NCBI GenBank assembly: GCA_030435675.1
Contig: CM059622.1
Span: forward strand, 8,618,001 to 8,682,000
Direction: 5' to 3'
DNA: 64,000 nt
Origin: Steinernema hermaphroditum
Taxonomy: Eukaryota; Nematoda; Chromadorea; Rhabditida; Steinernematidae
The notes beneath the pieces were generated by a model, which was given only the letters and a program-made list of their open reading frames with translations, made no database searches and was not told where the DNA came from. Positions 22,132-33,564 of the stretch are shown here, in pieces. Each line of letters opens with the position of its first letter. The first letter of the stretch is position 1. The translations under genes and the position numbers were made by a program.

Positions 22132-22216
22132 CGCCGCTCAGATCGAAAAGATCTACGGCGAAGAGGGACCACACACAACGCAACCAACCGCCGCTCATGA
22201 CACACACAGCGTCAGC
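22132..22216 (+). repeat. 85-bp duplication, right copy
   Basis: Second copy of 15521-15605, adjoining the end of element B's 3' LTR. It encodes the same peptide stretch of gypsy A in the same frame. Confidence 0.85.
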
Positions 22217-25200
22217 GTCGTCCACAGTGGAGAAGATGCAAGCGATATGCCATTCACGATGATGGAAGGAACGCCAATCGACTTCGCGCCCAATGAACGG
22301 ATCAACGAACTGCTCCAGCAAGTCCAGAGCGCCTCCGCAGGAATGAACGAGAACCTCTGGACCGCGGTAGCGGAACTCGTCACCGAATTCGCAGGCAGTT
22401 TCGCAATTAGCGACAGCGAACTAGCGCAAACGGACCTCGTCACACACAAGATCGACACGGAGTCGAATGCGCCGATCAAGGGAAAAGCAAGACAAATTCC
22501 GTACCCGATGAAAGAAAAAGTCATGGAAATGGTACAACAGTACCTCCGCCAAGGAATCATCCGAAGATCACACTCCCCATGGGCCAGCCCACTCGTCCTC
22601 GTACGAAAGAAGGATGGCTCCATCAGGATGTGCGTGGACTACCGGAAGCTGAACGCGGTAACCGTCAAAGACGCGTACCCGACACCGCACATCTACAATC
22701 TGTTGTCCTCGTTTCACAACAGACGTGTCTTTACAACGTTCGATTTGCACTCGGGCTACTGGCAAATCCGTATGGAAGCAGATTCCATCGAGAAGACGGC
22801 CTTCTCCTCCCCATGCGGACTATACGAGTTCACGGTTATGCCATTCGGACTGACCAACGCCGTGGCGACGTTCCAGCGTTTCATCGGGAGCTTATTCCAC
22901 GATGTTTTGAACCGGTTCGTTTTTGTCTATATTGATGATATTCTTGTAGCGTCAGAAAGCTGGGAAGAACATGTCGAACATCTGCGCCTCGTGCTGACAA
23001 GAATCTCCGAAGCAGGACTACGACTGAAGGCGAAGAAGTGCCGATTCGCACGGCAGGAAGTTCCCTTTCTGGGACACCTATTGACAACAGACGGAGTCCG
23101 CATCGATCCCGACAAGGTGGCGCCGATCCGCGCCTACCCGATCCCGACAAACGTCACCGAGCTTCAACGCTTCATCGGACTCGCATCCTACAACAGGAAG
23201 TTCGTGTTTGGATTCGCAAAGATAGCCGGCCCGTTGTTCGCTGCGACAAAAAAGGGAACCATCTTCTCCTGGGGCGACGATCAGCAGAAGGCGCTCGACA
23301 CGTTGAAGACCAAACTGTGCGACGAAGTCACGCTGAAATTCCCGGATTACAAAGCCGCGGAATTGGACGAGAAGCGTAGGTTCATAATTATGACCGATGC
23401 CAGCACAGACGGATTGGGAGGAGTTTTCTGCCAGCCAGACGAACAACACCACCTCCGCCCGATCCACTTCGTCTCCCGCAGATGCTCTGAAGCAGAACGC
23501 AAGTATTCGGCAACAGATCTGGAGGCCTTAGCTATCTACTTCGCCATTTCGAAGCTTCGACAGTACATTATTGACGCGTCACGCACGATAACCGTGCTGA
23601 CCGACCACAGACCACTAGAAGGCATGTTTCGAAAAGGAATTTCGGACAATAAGAGGACCAATCGCATCCTAGCCGAATTGATTCCCCACTACAGGCTCGA
23701 GATCAAGTATCTCGAAGGCAAGAAAAACGTCATTGCAGACGCACTATCACGTGCCATACGCAAAGCAAGCGCACCCGCTCCAAATACAGTCTACGCACTA
23801 CAGTACACAGAGGAGGAATGGAAGGAAGCGTTAGGCGAAGACCCTCAGTTAGAGCGGCTTCGGTCGTCTCTCTGTCCAGCAGCCAACAGGACAGTAACAG
23901 CAGATTCTCTGGCAGAAGCCAAGGCGTTTTGTACAGACAAAGGGATCCTCTACTATGTAGACGACAAAGGAAAGCGGTACAAAGTCGTTCCCGCCAAATT
24001 CCGGATCGCGATTTTGAGAGACATCCATGCTGGGCCCCTTGGAGTTCATGCATCTGCTCCTAAACTCTACGAGTTGTTGTCGAGGGAATACTACTGGCCG
24101 AACGCCAGGACAGATTGCGAGAAGGTATGCATGGAATGCGAGGTCTGTGGACTCAACAGAGTCGCGAGGAACACCACACAACCACTCGAGCCAATTGTCT
24201 CCAGCAGAGCCATGGAACTTGTTTGCATAGATTTGCTGAAAATAGGACCTAGTCGGAATGGCAACCTCTACATTGCGGTTATGACTGACCACTTCTCGAA
24301 GTATCTCGTAGCTACGCCTATCCCTGACAAAAGCGCAGCAACTGTAGCGAAAGCAATCACCACAGATTGGATTCTACAGTTCGGACCACCCACCCGGATT
24401 CACTCCGATCAGGGGACCGAGTTTTGCAACAGCGTTCTAGACTTCCTCTGTGAATCCTTCGGCATAATTCGAAGCACAACTAGCGCCTACCATCCGCAAT
24501 GCAACGGCGTGACCGAGCGGGTGAACAGAGACCTCATCGCGATGCTACGGAAGTCACCTATTTCTAAGTTTGATTGGGACGACCGTCTCCCCTTCGCAGT
24601 ATACGCCCACAACGTAATGGTACACCGCTCTACTAAATGTTCACCATACGCTCTCGTATACGGCAGAGAACCCAGCATACCCGTGATCATTCGAGGACAA
24701 AACGCCGTGAACCCGGCATACACAGTTGATGTAGACACATATAGATGCCTTCTCGAAGAGCAAATAAGCCTTCTCTCAGCAGAAGAAAACCAGCATCTTA
24801 CAACAGCTCGCTACCGTATGAAGGATGGGCACGACCGCGCACATCGCGCCAAGAACCGCGATTTCGCGCTCGGCGATTTCGTGTACGTCAAGCGGCCGGG
24901 GAAGCAGATTCGCCGCGCCAAGTGCGCAAAGATTGACCCTGTCAATGAGGGCCCGTTCGAGATAATCGAACTGCTCCGTTCTGCAGCAGTCCTCCGTCGA
25001 CCGAATGGAAAGAAGGAGACAATTCGCCTCGACAGGCTCACGAAGGCCACAGTTTCGCGCCCCGTTTCAACGCCCGTGCGTGTCTCTACCGTGATTTCAT
25101 CGTGTATTTCAGAGCTAACCATGTGCGTGAACGGAGACTGCGACGCTTGCCTCTTCCCAGGACTGGACTACGATGAAGAGGATGGCACCGAGAGGATGGT

Positions 25201-25375
25201 CGAAGAGCAGGAAGATGATACGGCCAAGAACCCACAGCCGTCGACTCCGAAAGTCGTAGTACCAGCCGCGCCGCCAACAAAAGAGACCGCACCGCTCAAA
25301 CCGACGGGCACCGCGACGGATCAAACACCGAAGCGCCCGACACGCAAACGGACGAATCGCCAAGAAGCCCCGTGA
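22132..25375 (+). pseudogene. Pol region of gypsy element A
   Basis: Continuation of A's polyprotein after the nested insertion, open over ~1,080 codons. Reverse transcriptase: VRKKDGSIRMCVDYRKLN, TFDLHSGYWQIRM and catalytic FVYIDDILVA. RNase H: IIMTDASTDGLGG and ATDLEALA. Integrase: an HHCC zinc region (HAGPLGVH ... CMECEVC), the catalytic core CIDLLKIGPSRNG ... HSDQGTEF ... HPQCNGVTERVNRDL (D, D, E present) and a C-terminal domain ending in a basic Pro/Thr tail. Motifs are intact, but the frame is cut off from its start by element B and has no 3' LTR, so it is scored as broken. Confidence 0.85.
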
Positions 25376-27490
25376 ACCGAACATGAGGCCCCAGGACGTG
25401 AACAAGATGATCTCCATGACCGGCCGACTGTCATCAAAGAAGCCACTGCTGCCCTCGCCCACGAACACCCGGAAGACACTTCTCCCAACGCCGAGTGTCC
25501 AGCAGCACACCTCCCATGCCGCTGTCACCCGCTCCTCAAAGCACTCGCCTTTGCGCGATCCACCGAGGCGGAGCGACGTCATGAGCCAGATAGCCGCGAG
25601 CAAGACGTCAAACCCACAGATGTCTCAGGCCTCAGTGAACCCGGCCGCCACAGGCAAAACGATGGTTTTGGGTGACGCGTTTGCCCTCCGACACGTGTCG
25701 GACAGCACGTGGGGCTGAAATCTGGACGTCAAGTCGCCATGAATCTGCCCGATGGAATCGAAGTTCACTACGACGAAGGAGAAGAAGTGGATCTTTTTCG
25801 GACCCTTAGCGCCCACGAAGCCTATCTTCGGATTATGGCTGTTCAGATCACGGATACGTCACATTTTGTCGACTTCCTGCCCGTCCATGTGAAAGGAAAC
25901 CTCTTCGTCACCTTCAGAGAACATTCCTGCGACGAAGAAATTGCCGAACAGACGCTGAAGCCATCGAAGCTCGACGCCTTCTTCGATTTTTGGAAGGAAA
26001 ACTCGAAACTTCCTAACAAGAAGCAGCGAGAAGAGCAGATGACCTACGCCGAGTTCGCCGAACGATACCGCTTCAACCTTAAAACGCGAAAGTGGAAAAA
26101 GCGCAAGTTGGCTCCATCATCGCCCGTGTCCAAGCAGTGCCCCTTCACAAAGAAGAACTCTACGCCCTTCGAGCCCTCCGCATGGTAGTCAGGGCTCCGA
26201 AATCCTTTGAAGACCTCAAGGATGGCCACGAAACCTGCACTGCACGGGCCTCGGCAATGGGCCTAATCGAGTCTCCCGAATTTTGGGACAACTATATGAG
26301 AGAAGTCGTCAAGTTCGCCAAGAAACCAAAGGACATCCGAGCAGCCTTCGCTTGATTGGTTACTATGAGATGTCATCCACAACCCGCCGACTGCTACAAC
26401 AAGTTCAAGACCGACATGTACCGACCAAACTTCCAATCCATCCAGAATGCAAAGGTGATTGGAATCAATCATTTGGAACGCCTTCTGCAACGCTTCGGAC
26501 GAAGCCTGAAGGAGTTCGGAGTGAACGTCGACAAGTACTTCACTCAACGGATCTCCTACTACGATAATCTGGCCGACAACGATGGAGAAGTCGACTTCGA
26601 GGGCATGAGGAAAGAAGGAGACGAACATTACGACAAGCTTAACGACGACCAGAAGAACATCATGGACACGATTCAGACAGCCGTCGAAAACCGACGTGAC
26701 GCTGAGCAACAGTGTCTTTTCGAACTTACTGGCTCAGGAGGAACGGGAAAGACCTTTACAGTGAACACCCTGATTAAGAGACTCATCGGAAACACGAAGA
26801 AAGTCATCGTCTGCGCATCAACCGGAATGGCGGCGACTCTTTTGATCTCAGGAAAAACCGTCCATTCGGCCTTCAAAGTAGCACCGAATCAACCTGTCCC
26901 GAACTACAGCGCCAACAGCGAACAAGGACAGAAGATTGCCGAAGCCGACATCATCATCTCGGACGAAGTCACCATGTCCCACAGGAAACTTATCGACAGC
27001 ATCGAGCAACACTGCCGCGACATCCTTCCCTACGACGATCCGATGAAGTACCGGCCTTTCGGAGGGAAGGTGGTCCTGATGTCCGGAGACTGGAAACAAG
27101 GAGCCACCTCTCCCATCGAGCACCTCAGAGCCTCCTTCAAATACTCGACCCATTACGACGACTTCCAGAAGCTGCAGCTGACAAGAAACATGAGAATTGG
27201 AGACGCCGAAGCCAACTACAGAGAATACACCGAAAAGGTCGGCACTGGCTACTGCGAACTGAACGACGACGGCGAATACGTTAGGAAACGATTCGTTCCC
27301 ATCCACAAGGACAGCCACTTCGTCGAGGATGCCGCCGACTTGATCGAGTACATTTTCCCTCAAGAACTTCTCAACGACTCAGAACAGATCGACACCCTCG
27401 GAGGCCGCGCCATCCTCGCCGCTCATAACGAAAACGTCGACAGGATCAACACTGAAGTGCATGCATCTTTCTGTCTATCGCCAACCAATT
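25376..27490 (+). pseudogene. Helitron Rep/helicase fragment (Pif1-like helicase part)
   Basis: Successive plus-strand segments in different frames match the C-terminal half of Helitron transposases. 25733-26190 gives a pre-helicase region with FVDFLPVHVKGNLFVT and the YAEFAERYRFNLKTRKWKKR block. Then PLHKEELYALRALRMVVRAP. 26356-27470 gives an SF1B helicase with Walker A (GSGGTGKT), Walker B-like IIISDEVTM, and FGGKVVLMSGDWKQ. The last helicase motifs and the HUH Rep domain are absent, and frame changes occur near 26190 and 26355. 25376-25732 has an open frame of unknown nature that may belong to either A or the Helitron. Confidence 0.75.
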
Positions 27491-28064
27491 TTGACACCCG
27501 ACTTCACGCTCACTGGGTCTCGACACGATTCACGATTTATAAAACATGGACATGGACATGGAACGTGGACGAGTGGTCACAGGAATTGGTATCCCCCGCT
27601 TGTGGTGGGCGACGATGGCAGAGCGATCTTCTTCGGATACCATTTTAGCTGACGAATACAGAATTAATATCAGCGAATAACAGTAATTCTAGGAGAAAAA
27701 CACACGGAGAACGCGAATAATACGACATAAGTGAGTAAGAAAGAATGAAAATTGGAAAAAAATTAAAAATCCGAACGCGTGACAGTATTTAATTGACACC
27801 CTGTAATCGCGCGATTGCGCATCATCAGCAATTACGAATAAACACAATGTGAGCGAAAGTCGCCTTATGAGAAGGATTCGCATAGTGATGGGTAGCCTTT
27901 TTAGCGTCATGGGCAGCCTCTAGAACGTCATGGATTGCACGGGTAACGTGTGGATCGTCGCGGACAGCGTCCCCCGACAACTGTAAGGCGGAGTATGCTG
28001 AACGCTAGCACAGACAAGAAGGTCACCAGAGTCGTATCGCCATGTGTCAAGCCGAAGGTGACCG
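27491..28064. other. Spacer, no gene seen
   Basis: Contains short CATGGACATGGACATGG runs (27544-27560) and AT-rich DNA. No coding exon or clear element end is visible. Confidence 0.35.
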
Positions 28065-28126
28065 TCGTTAATCGTTAGTCGTTAAAGTTAGTCGTTAAAG
28101 TTAGTCGTTAAAGTTAGTCGTTAAAG
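28065..28126 (+). repeat. Tandem repeat, GTTAGTCGTTAAA unit
   Basis: Four head-to-tail copies of a 14-bp unit (AAAGTTAGTCGTTA). Confidence 0.85.
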
Positions 28127-28189
28127 CCTTCGTTGGCTTATCCTATGAGGCGAAAAGTCATGATGAGACCCGATTCGTGACAATAACGT

Positions 28190-28350
28190 GGCTGTCCATG
28201 ACCATCCATGGCTGTCCATGGCTTCCCATGACCGTCCATGACCGTCCATAGGCTGTCCATGGCTTTCCATGGCGATCCATAGTCTTTCCATGGCTGTCCA
28301 TGAGCTGTCCATGACCATCCATGGCTGTCCATGACCGTCCGTGACAAAAA
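28190..28350. repeat. CATGG-rich minisatellite
   Basis: Roughly a dozen irregular units of CCATGGCTGTCCATGACCGT type. The units are partly palindromic (CCATGG). Similar CCATGG-rich sequence makes the arms of the foldback element at 8629-9455. Confidence 0.8.
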
Positions 28351-28504
28351 AAAAGTAAAAAAAAAATGAAAATAGAGGCTTTCCATGGATTGGGTCCCGC
28401 CGCGATCAGCCTGTTCCATGTTTTCCCGTCCATTCCATGTTTTATACCACTCGTCCACGTTCCATGTCCATGTTTTATACCTACCCCCTAAGGAATATAT
28501 TCAC

Positions 28505-29105
28505 AAAATTTCATCCAAAACGCACCAAACCACACCCCCTAAAGCCCCCCTCCAAACCGTACAAAAATTCAAAACACCCCACAATATAATTTCACAATTG
28601 ATAGAAATTTTTTTTTTGTGCGTGCTTAGGCTCATTTTGAAGAGCAGAAAATTTCGAGAAAGTGCGAGATCTTCGATTTTGCTCAAAAAAATTAGAAAAA
28701 AAGAAAAAAATATTTTCGGAAAAAAACGTGCTCCGTTCAAAACCCTAAGGATCTGTGGATTTGCGTTTGTTCTGCGCGTTTGTTCTCTTGGTATCAAAAG
28801 AAAGCCCGTTAAATTCCGCACACTTTGTCGTAGGGGATTTTGGAAATTCGAATTGCTCGCAGAGAAATCAACGAAAGAAGATTTGGTGCGATTTTCAGTG
28901 GAGAGATTCCGTGGATTGCGAAACCAATGCCACGGCTGATGGTGGGTCTCGCCGCGATTCGCCTGTGCCGCAGGGGCATGTTGTGGGCGAACGAGCGAGC
29001 GTCGACCTGTTGCGCAGTTGCTTTTCACTTTTTTCAACATTTTACGTGAACCCAAAATTCACACGAGCTAACCCGTCGCGCAGCCCACCCAGGCTAGTCC
29101 CCTCT
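28505..29105 (+). repeat. Dispersed repeat R1, copy 4 (5' block inverted)
   Basis: From ~28615 to 29100 the usual order of R1 blocks is seen on the plus strand. The first ~100 bp (28505-28605) is the reverse complement of the 5' block found in copies 1 and 5 (it reads CAAAACACCCCACAATATAA). R1 copies therefore exist with the 5' block in either orientation. Confidence 0.65.
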
Positions 29106-29439
29106 ATATATGTTGGTGTTGGGAAATTTTGGTCGTACTTTGGAGCAGTGATGGAAACTCGAGCCGATTTCGCAATCCGAGCCGGCTCGGGTCTGCTTGA
29201 GCCGAAACCCGAGCCGACAATATATACTAGGGACAATTCTGACTGTTCGTGGGGATCGGTAATAAGGGCGCAGACGACGAGAGACAATTGGCGTACAGCG
29301 GCGGAGCACGGGCATCCGATTTTCTCTCGCCGTCTGCTACCGCTCCCCGAACGGCCACGAGGCACGTAAGATTGAGAAAGTTATTTCGCTTGTAAGCTAG
29401 GTGATTTTGACCTAACATGTGTCATAAAGTCAGAACTTC

Positions 29440-29912
29440 GACCGTTTTTCGAATGGTTTTGTATTTCACTAATGGAATGCGTGGTGCTGATCATTTTGTG
29501 GAACATGAGCACTGATCGCGATCATAATCGGTGCAAATCTGAAGATATGGTCGGGGTAATTTCAATGGGTCAAGGCTCCTGACACGAAAAGTGCGTTTGT
29601 AGGAAACGTCGCACTCTGATTTTGGCGTTTCGCCATTGAATCTCTGAGTCGTGTCAGAGAATGCTGCGTAACTCTAGAACGAGAGGTTATCTAGGGAAAG
29701 TGAACTATGAATTTGAAGAGGGGAACTTGCTCGTTCGAATGAGCCCTAGTTTGTGCAATTTGATGGCGCGTGCGTGGAGTTATTAAGCGATTATTATTTT
29801 AGTACCATCTAATGTGACCTGAGGCGCCTTTTTCACATGACACACACGCACTGTCTTAGCTTTTAAGCCTTTCAGAGCTGATACACGACCCACGACGCTT
29901 CAAAATGCGTAT
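29440..29912 (-). repeat. Dispersed repeat R3, copy 1, part a
   Basis: Reverse complement of sequence at 46850-47000 and similar to 50240-50400 (the ACCGATTATGATCGGTAAC-like and TGATCAGCACTACGCATTCC blocks). It continues at 31252 after an inserted element. Confidence 0.65.
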
Positions 29913-31251
29913 AGGCCCTCTCATACTTTTGTTCCGCGCGCGGGGAACAAAAATGCCGCCGGACGCGCGGAACACGGATTTGTTCCCCGCGCGCGGAACA
30001 AAAAAGTGGTCATACTTTCCGGCGGAGTATGACCACCCATTTGTTCCGCGCGCGCGGAACAACCGTCTACCGTAGGATTGTCGTGGCGCCTCACGTCTTT
30101 CGTGTCTATTTTTAATATGGAGCTCGTTTAACATTTCGCTGAAAACAACAATCGTCAATGAATTGTGTTCCAATCGATGTGCCCTTCTGCACTGGAAAAA
30201 AACGTGTAAACAATTCTCTTGTTCGTATTCCTCTTCAACTCCTTTTCTCCAGGAATGATCTCTTCGTGGCACTTATCCATCATAAACCTCTAAATAACGC
30301 ATCTGAGCATTAGTACATAGCTAACATAGAGTATATGACTGCGCGACGAGAAAGCCGATTCAAATAGGTCCAAAAGTGCTTGGAAAGCACAAAGAACGAC
30401 AAGTATGACCATTGGCCAACAGCGGCGACTCAATTCACTCTTATAGCAGCGCATTCCGTGCGCAGACCTGACAAACACGGCCAAAATCCCTCTAACAAGG
30501 GAACATCCCCAAGTGCCCGACAAGTTAGGAGCTGAGATGTGGCGCGGCTTGTAGACGGTCTTCTAACTAAGAAAACGCACATAGTCTCACCGGCCATAAA
30601 TCAGTCGGGCTACCATAAAGATGGTCATGAAGTTGCAAAAAATTGTAAGGTCTCCTGGTGCGATGTCCCTGACTCGTCAGAATATACGGTTTTCATGTCA
30701 GTTTTTTGTCATTTTTTGACCCCTTTTCTTGCTAAAAGAACATGGTTGTTAACTGGTAATGTTAATTTTGGCTCTAAATGCCGAAATCCTTAAAAACCCC
30801 GTCCAAAATCGGACAAAAATACCGTATATTCTGACTAGTCAGGGACATCGCACCAGGAGACCTTACAATTTTTTGCAACTTCATGACCATCTTTATGGTA
30901 GCCCGACTGATTTATGGCCGGTGAGACTATGTGCGTTTTCTTAGTTAGAAGACCGTCTACAAGCCGCGCCACATCTCAGCTCCTAACTCGTCGGACACTT
31001 GGGGATGTTCCCTTGTAAGACCACACATTTGTTCCGCGGAACATCGAAAAATTCCATGGCAGACCATGGAACAAGAAAAATTATCCGCGGAACAAAGATC
31101 GCGGTGGGTGGTACTGATGTTCCGCGGAACAAAGTATGACCACCTGCGGAACATTTTTCGTGTTCCGTGCGCGCGGAATATTCCGCGGAACACGATTTAC
31201 AATGGATTTGTTCCGCGCGCGCGGAATATTCCGCCGAGTATGACCAGGCCT
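29913..31251. mobile_element. Palindrome-rich DNA element inserted in repeat R3
   Basis: Ends AGGCCCTCTCATACTTT at 29913 and, in reverse, AGGCCTGGTCATACT at 31251, flanked by TAT on each side (29910-29912, 31252-31254). The same region of R3 at ~46815 is uninterrupted, which fixes the limits. Both ends hold clusters of palindromes such as GTTCCGCGCGCGCGGAAC and GTTCCGCGGAAC, plus ATACT-CCGCCGG blocks. No transposase; a second inverted-repeat element sits in the centre. Confidence 0.7.
30495..31016. mobile_element. Foldback element nested in the palindrome-rich element
   Basis: Arms of ~200 bp (30495-30695 and 30813-31016) are almost perfect reverse complements, with ends ACAAGGGAACATCCCC and GGGGATGTTCCCTTGT. 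The ~120-bp loop holds no gene. The two arms could fold into a very long hairpin. Confidence 0.75.
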
Positions 31252-31860
31252 TATGGAATCAGGAAAAAACCATGATTACTACAGGCTCTCTTTGCTAGGA
31301 GCGAACGTCTGAATTTTACCAGTAATTTCACCTTCAAGCTTCAATGATGCAAAATTGGTTCCTTAACAAGCGCTACAGTGCATAGGAACTCAGATGGTAG
31401 TACAAACGACTTTGATAGTGGTGACACTGATGAATAACCAGCGTGCAGTAGTGCTGTATGCTGTTAAATTGACTTAGACTGGTGGTCTGCTTCATAAATC
31501 GTTTAATTCTGGCGCGTGGAGTGAGTGTTGAGGTGCAAGCCATATATCATTCGACGCGGCGTTCAATTCTCTACAAAATCATAGTAGGAATTTCTGCAAA
31601 ACATCCTAGATCGCGCAAAATCAACGAAACAAGTTAGAAAGTCTGCAATCTCCCTTGTAAATGACGGGCACATCGCAAAATTACGGTATTTTGGTGGTCC
31701 CACCACGAGGACCTTGCAAACCCATTGAAATTACCCCGACCATACGAGTAACTAAAGATCTAGCAAGATCGGTGTCCTAACGTGTGACATTTACTACTCG
31801 GCCGCGGACGGAAAAATGAGCCGTTTGACACGTCGTGGGGACCGAACGTGCGAAGTTAAT
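31252..31860 (-). repeat. Dispersed repeat R3, copy 1, part b
   Basis: Reverse complement of 46390-46830: shared blocks include TTGATTTTGCGCGATCTAGG, TACTATGATTTTGTAGAGAA and GGTTATTCATCA. The left end joins part a across the inserted element. Confidence 0.65.
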
Positions 31861-32615
31861 CGAATTCAAATGTAGACCGTTACAAGACGCAAACGGCGGT
31901 AAACAAGCGTCTTTTCGCCCCTCTCCCTCGGCGATTCCGTTCTCCTCCAGTTCGCTGGGACGGCCATTTTGTGGACTCGCTTGTAGTAGTTGTGTAAGAG
32001 TGTCTATAGGTTTCTTTCTGCAGGATTTGTCCTGTGCGCCATTCCTCCCTCTCGAATCTTTCTCTTATGTTGTTTTCACCTCCACGCGGCAGTTTGTTGT
32101 TGTTTTTCTAAGTGTGCGCGCAGTCGAGAGCAATTAAGGTCTTGCCCTTTTCGTTACTCTCGCTCGCGGATTGGGCGTAACGTCCTGAGTGTTTTTTTTT
32201 TGCCATTTCACGAATGCGGGTTCCGCCGGACCGAACCATACGAAAAAATGATCTCGGACCGTTGTTACTAAAATCTATTTATGCACGACTTCCGAATGGA
32301 TGCGCTGCAGATATGCGTATGGCTGGTGAATGCGGCAGAGGGTGTGCTTTTGCTGTCGTGCAACGTTACTCGGCACCGCAGTGTCCGTCGTTTTACAACG
32401 GAGCTTCTGCGCTCTGCCCGACTGCGACGTTTTGTGTTGCTCAACTGGCGCAATGGACGTTTGCTAATGTCTTGCTGCTCACCTCTGAGCTGTTTCGATT
32501 TTTAAATGCGTCACCGTTCGTTGTGATTCATCGCTGTTATCGCCCCTTTTATCTTTACGTTCCGCGTGTTCGTTTTCTTATCGCTGGTGTTTGCATATAT
32601 GGTCTTTCAGAAAAC
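31861..32615 (+). promoter_or_regulatory. Upstream region of the Yop1/REEP gene
   Basis: No coding exon is supported. The stretch becomes T-rich towards the gene and ends in CATATATGGTCTTTCAG directly before AAAACATG, which is a splice acceptor for a trans-spliced leader or for a non-coding first exon (inference). Confidence 0.4.
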
Positions 32616-33356
32616 ATGCCTCTTCCTCCCCAAGTCGACAAGTTTGTTTGTGACGTCGACAAGAAGCTGCACGAGCCTGGACAGGTGAACAACGTCCTGA
32701 CTCAGATCGAACAGAAAGTCAACGTCCCACGACTATATCTTGTGGGCGGTAAGGAAAACCAGCGAAGAACGGTATTCATTCTGTACATTAAGGTTTCCTG
32801 GCTGTGCATGCGCTTTATCTCATCTTCGGACACTTCGCAGAGCTGCTCTGCAATGTCATTGGATTCCTGTACCCCGCGTACATGTCGTATGTTACTGTCG
32901 TTACCTATCGCTTTTTTAATCTGAAGCATTTAGGATCAAGGCCATCGAAACTTCGAAGAAAGAGGATGACACTCAGTGGCTAACCTACTGGGTTGTTTTT
33001 GCCCTCTTCAACGTTGTTGAATTCTTCTCGGACGTGATTGTCGGATACTTCCCATTCTACTGGCTCTTGAAGGTAAACACACTGACCGTTCGGATAGCCA
33101 CTAAGTCTCCGTTGCAGTGCGCTTTCATGCTCTACTTGTACCTTCCCATGACTCTTGGAGCCCAGCACTTGTACACCAAATTTGTCAAGCCTTTCATTCT
33201 CAAACACGAAACTCAGCTCGATAAACTGGCCAACAAGGCTTCGAGCGCCATGCACAAGGCTGGTGATGGTATGAATTGTTATCGTCGCTACTTCTATAAT
33301 CAGTGACTTCTTCAGTTGCTCGTCAAGCCTACGAAGAGAACGTGAAGCCCAACTGA
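32616..33356 (+). CDS. yop-1: REEP5/DP1/Yop1 family ER-shaping protein
   Basis: Integral ER membrane protein of the DP1/Yop1/REEP5-6 group, which curves ER membrane into tubules together with reticulons. Five exons (32616-32748, 32793-32886, 32934-33072, 33118-33268, 33316-33356) give 185 residues, typical for the family. The TB2/DP1/HVA22 domain spans ~45-150, with hairpin-type hydrophobic segments (LAVHALYLIFGHFAELLCNV, WVVFALFNVVEFFSDVIV, CAFMLYLYLPMTLGAQ) and the hallmark GFLYPAYMS ... IKAIE ... DDTQWLTYWVV. A C-terminal amphipathic region follows. The ATG is four bases behind TTTCAG. The symbol is given by analogy with the C. elegans orthologue; the family call is secure. AATAAA signals follow at ~33484 and ~33512. 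Confidence 0.93.
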
Positions 33357-33564
33357 AGGGTGGCTCACTGATCCGAGCAGAAAGCACTCAGCCACTATTT
33401 TTCCTTGTTTTACGTATTGTGCTCTGCATAAGTGCAGCTACTTTTCACGTTGCCAGGTTTTTCTAGATGTTCTTAATTTAATGAATAAATGTATGTTGCG
33501 GTTGACGCAGACAATAAATTATATGTACAGATGTCCTGGCCACCGCTGAGGGCCCAGTGTTGAG

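Larger units (their letters stand above)
15606..22132 (+). mobile_element. LTR element B (gag-only, non-autonomous), nested in A
   Basis: Starts TGTTGAGGGC at 15606. The LTR is restored after the LINE insertion and ends CAACA at 20539; the internal part runs 20540-21966, and the 3' LTR 21967-22132 begins with the same TGTTGAGGGC. The LTR carries CCCTATATATAGCC, a good TATA box. The internal part begins GTGGCGATCAAGGATTCGAA, complementary to a tRNA 3' end including the TTCGAATCC arm. It encodes only a Gag-like protein, with no protease, polymerase or integrase, so other elements must supply them. Confidence 0.8.
12696..25375 (+). mobile_element. Ty3/gypsy LTR retrotransposon A, split and inactive
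   Basis: 5' LTR, gag, protease, reverse transcriptase, RNase H and integrase in that order (the gypsy order). The element is interrupted at 15606 by a second LTR element that itself carries further insertions; coding resumes at 22132. An 85-bp segment of A is present on both sides of the insertion (15521-15605 and 22132-22216). Gag carries at least one stop and one frame change, the 3' LTR is missing, and the right side abuts a Helitron fragment. Confidence 0.85.

Noticed and set aside
29930..30062. GC-alternating palindromes as a CpG island or promoter of a gene
   Set aside because: They lie inside an element with its own ends and flanking TAT, and no transcript unit is visible next to them.
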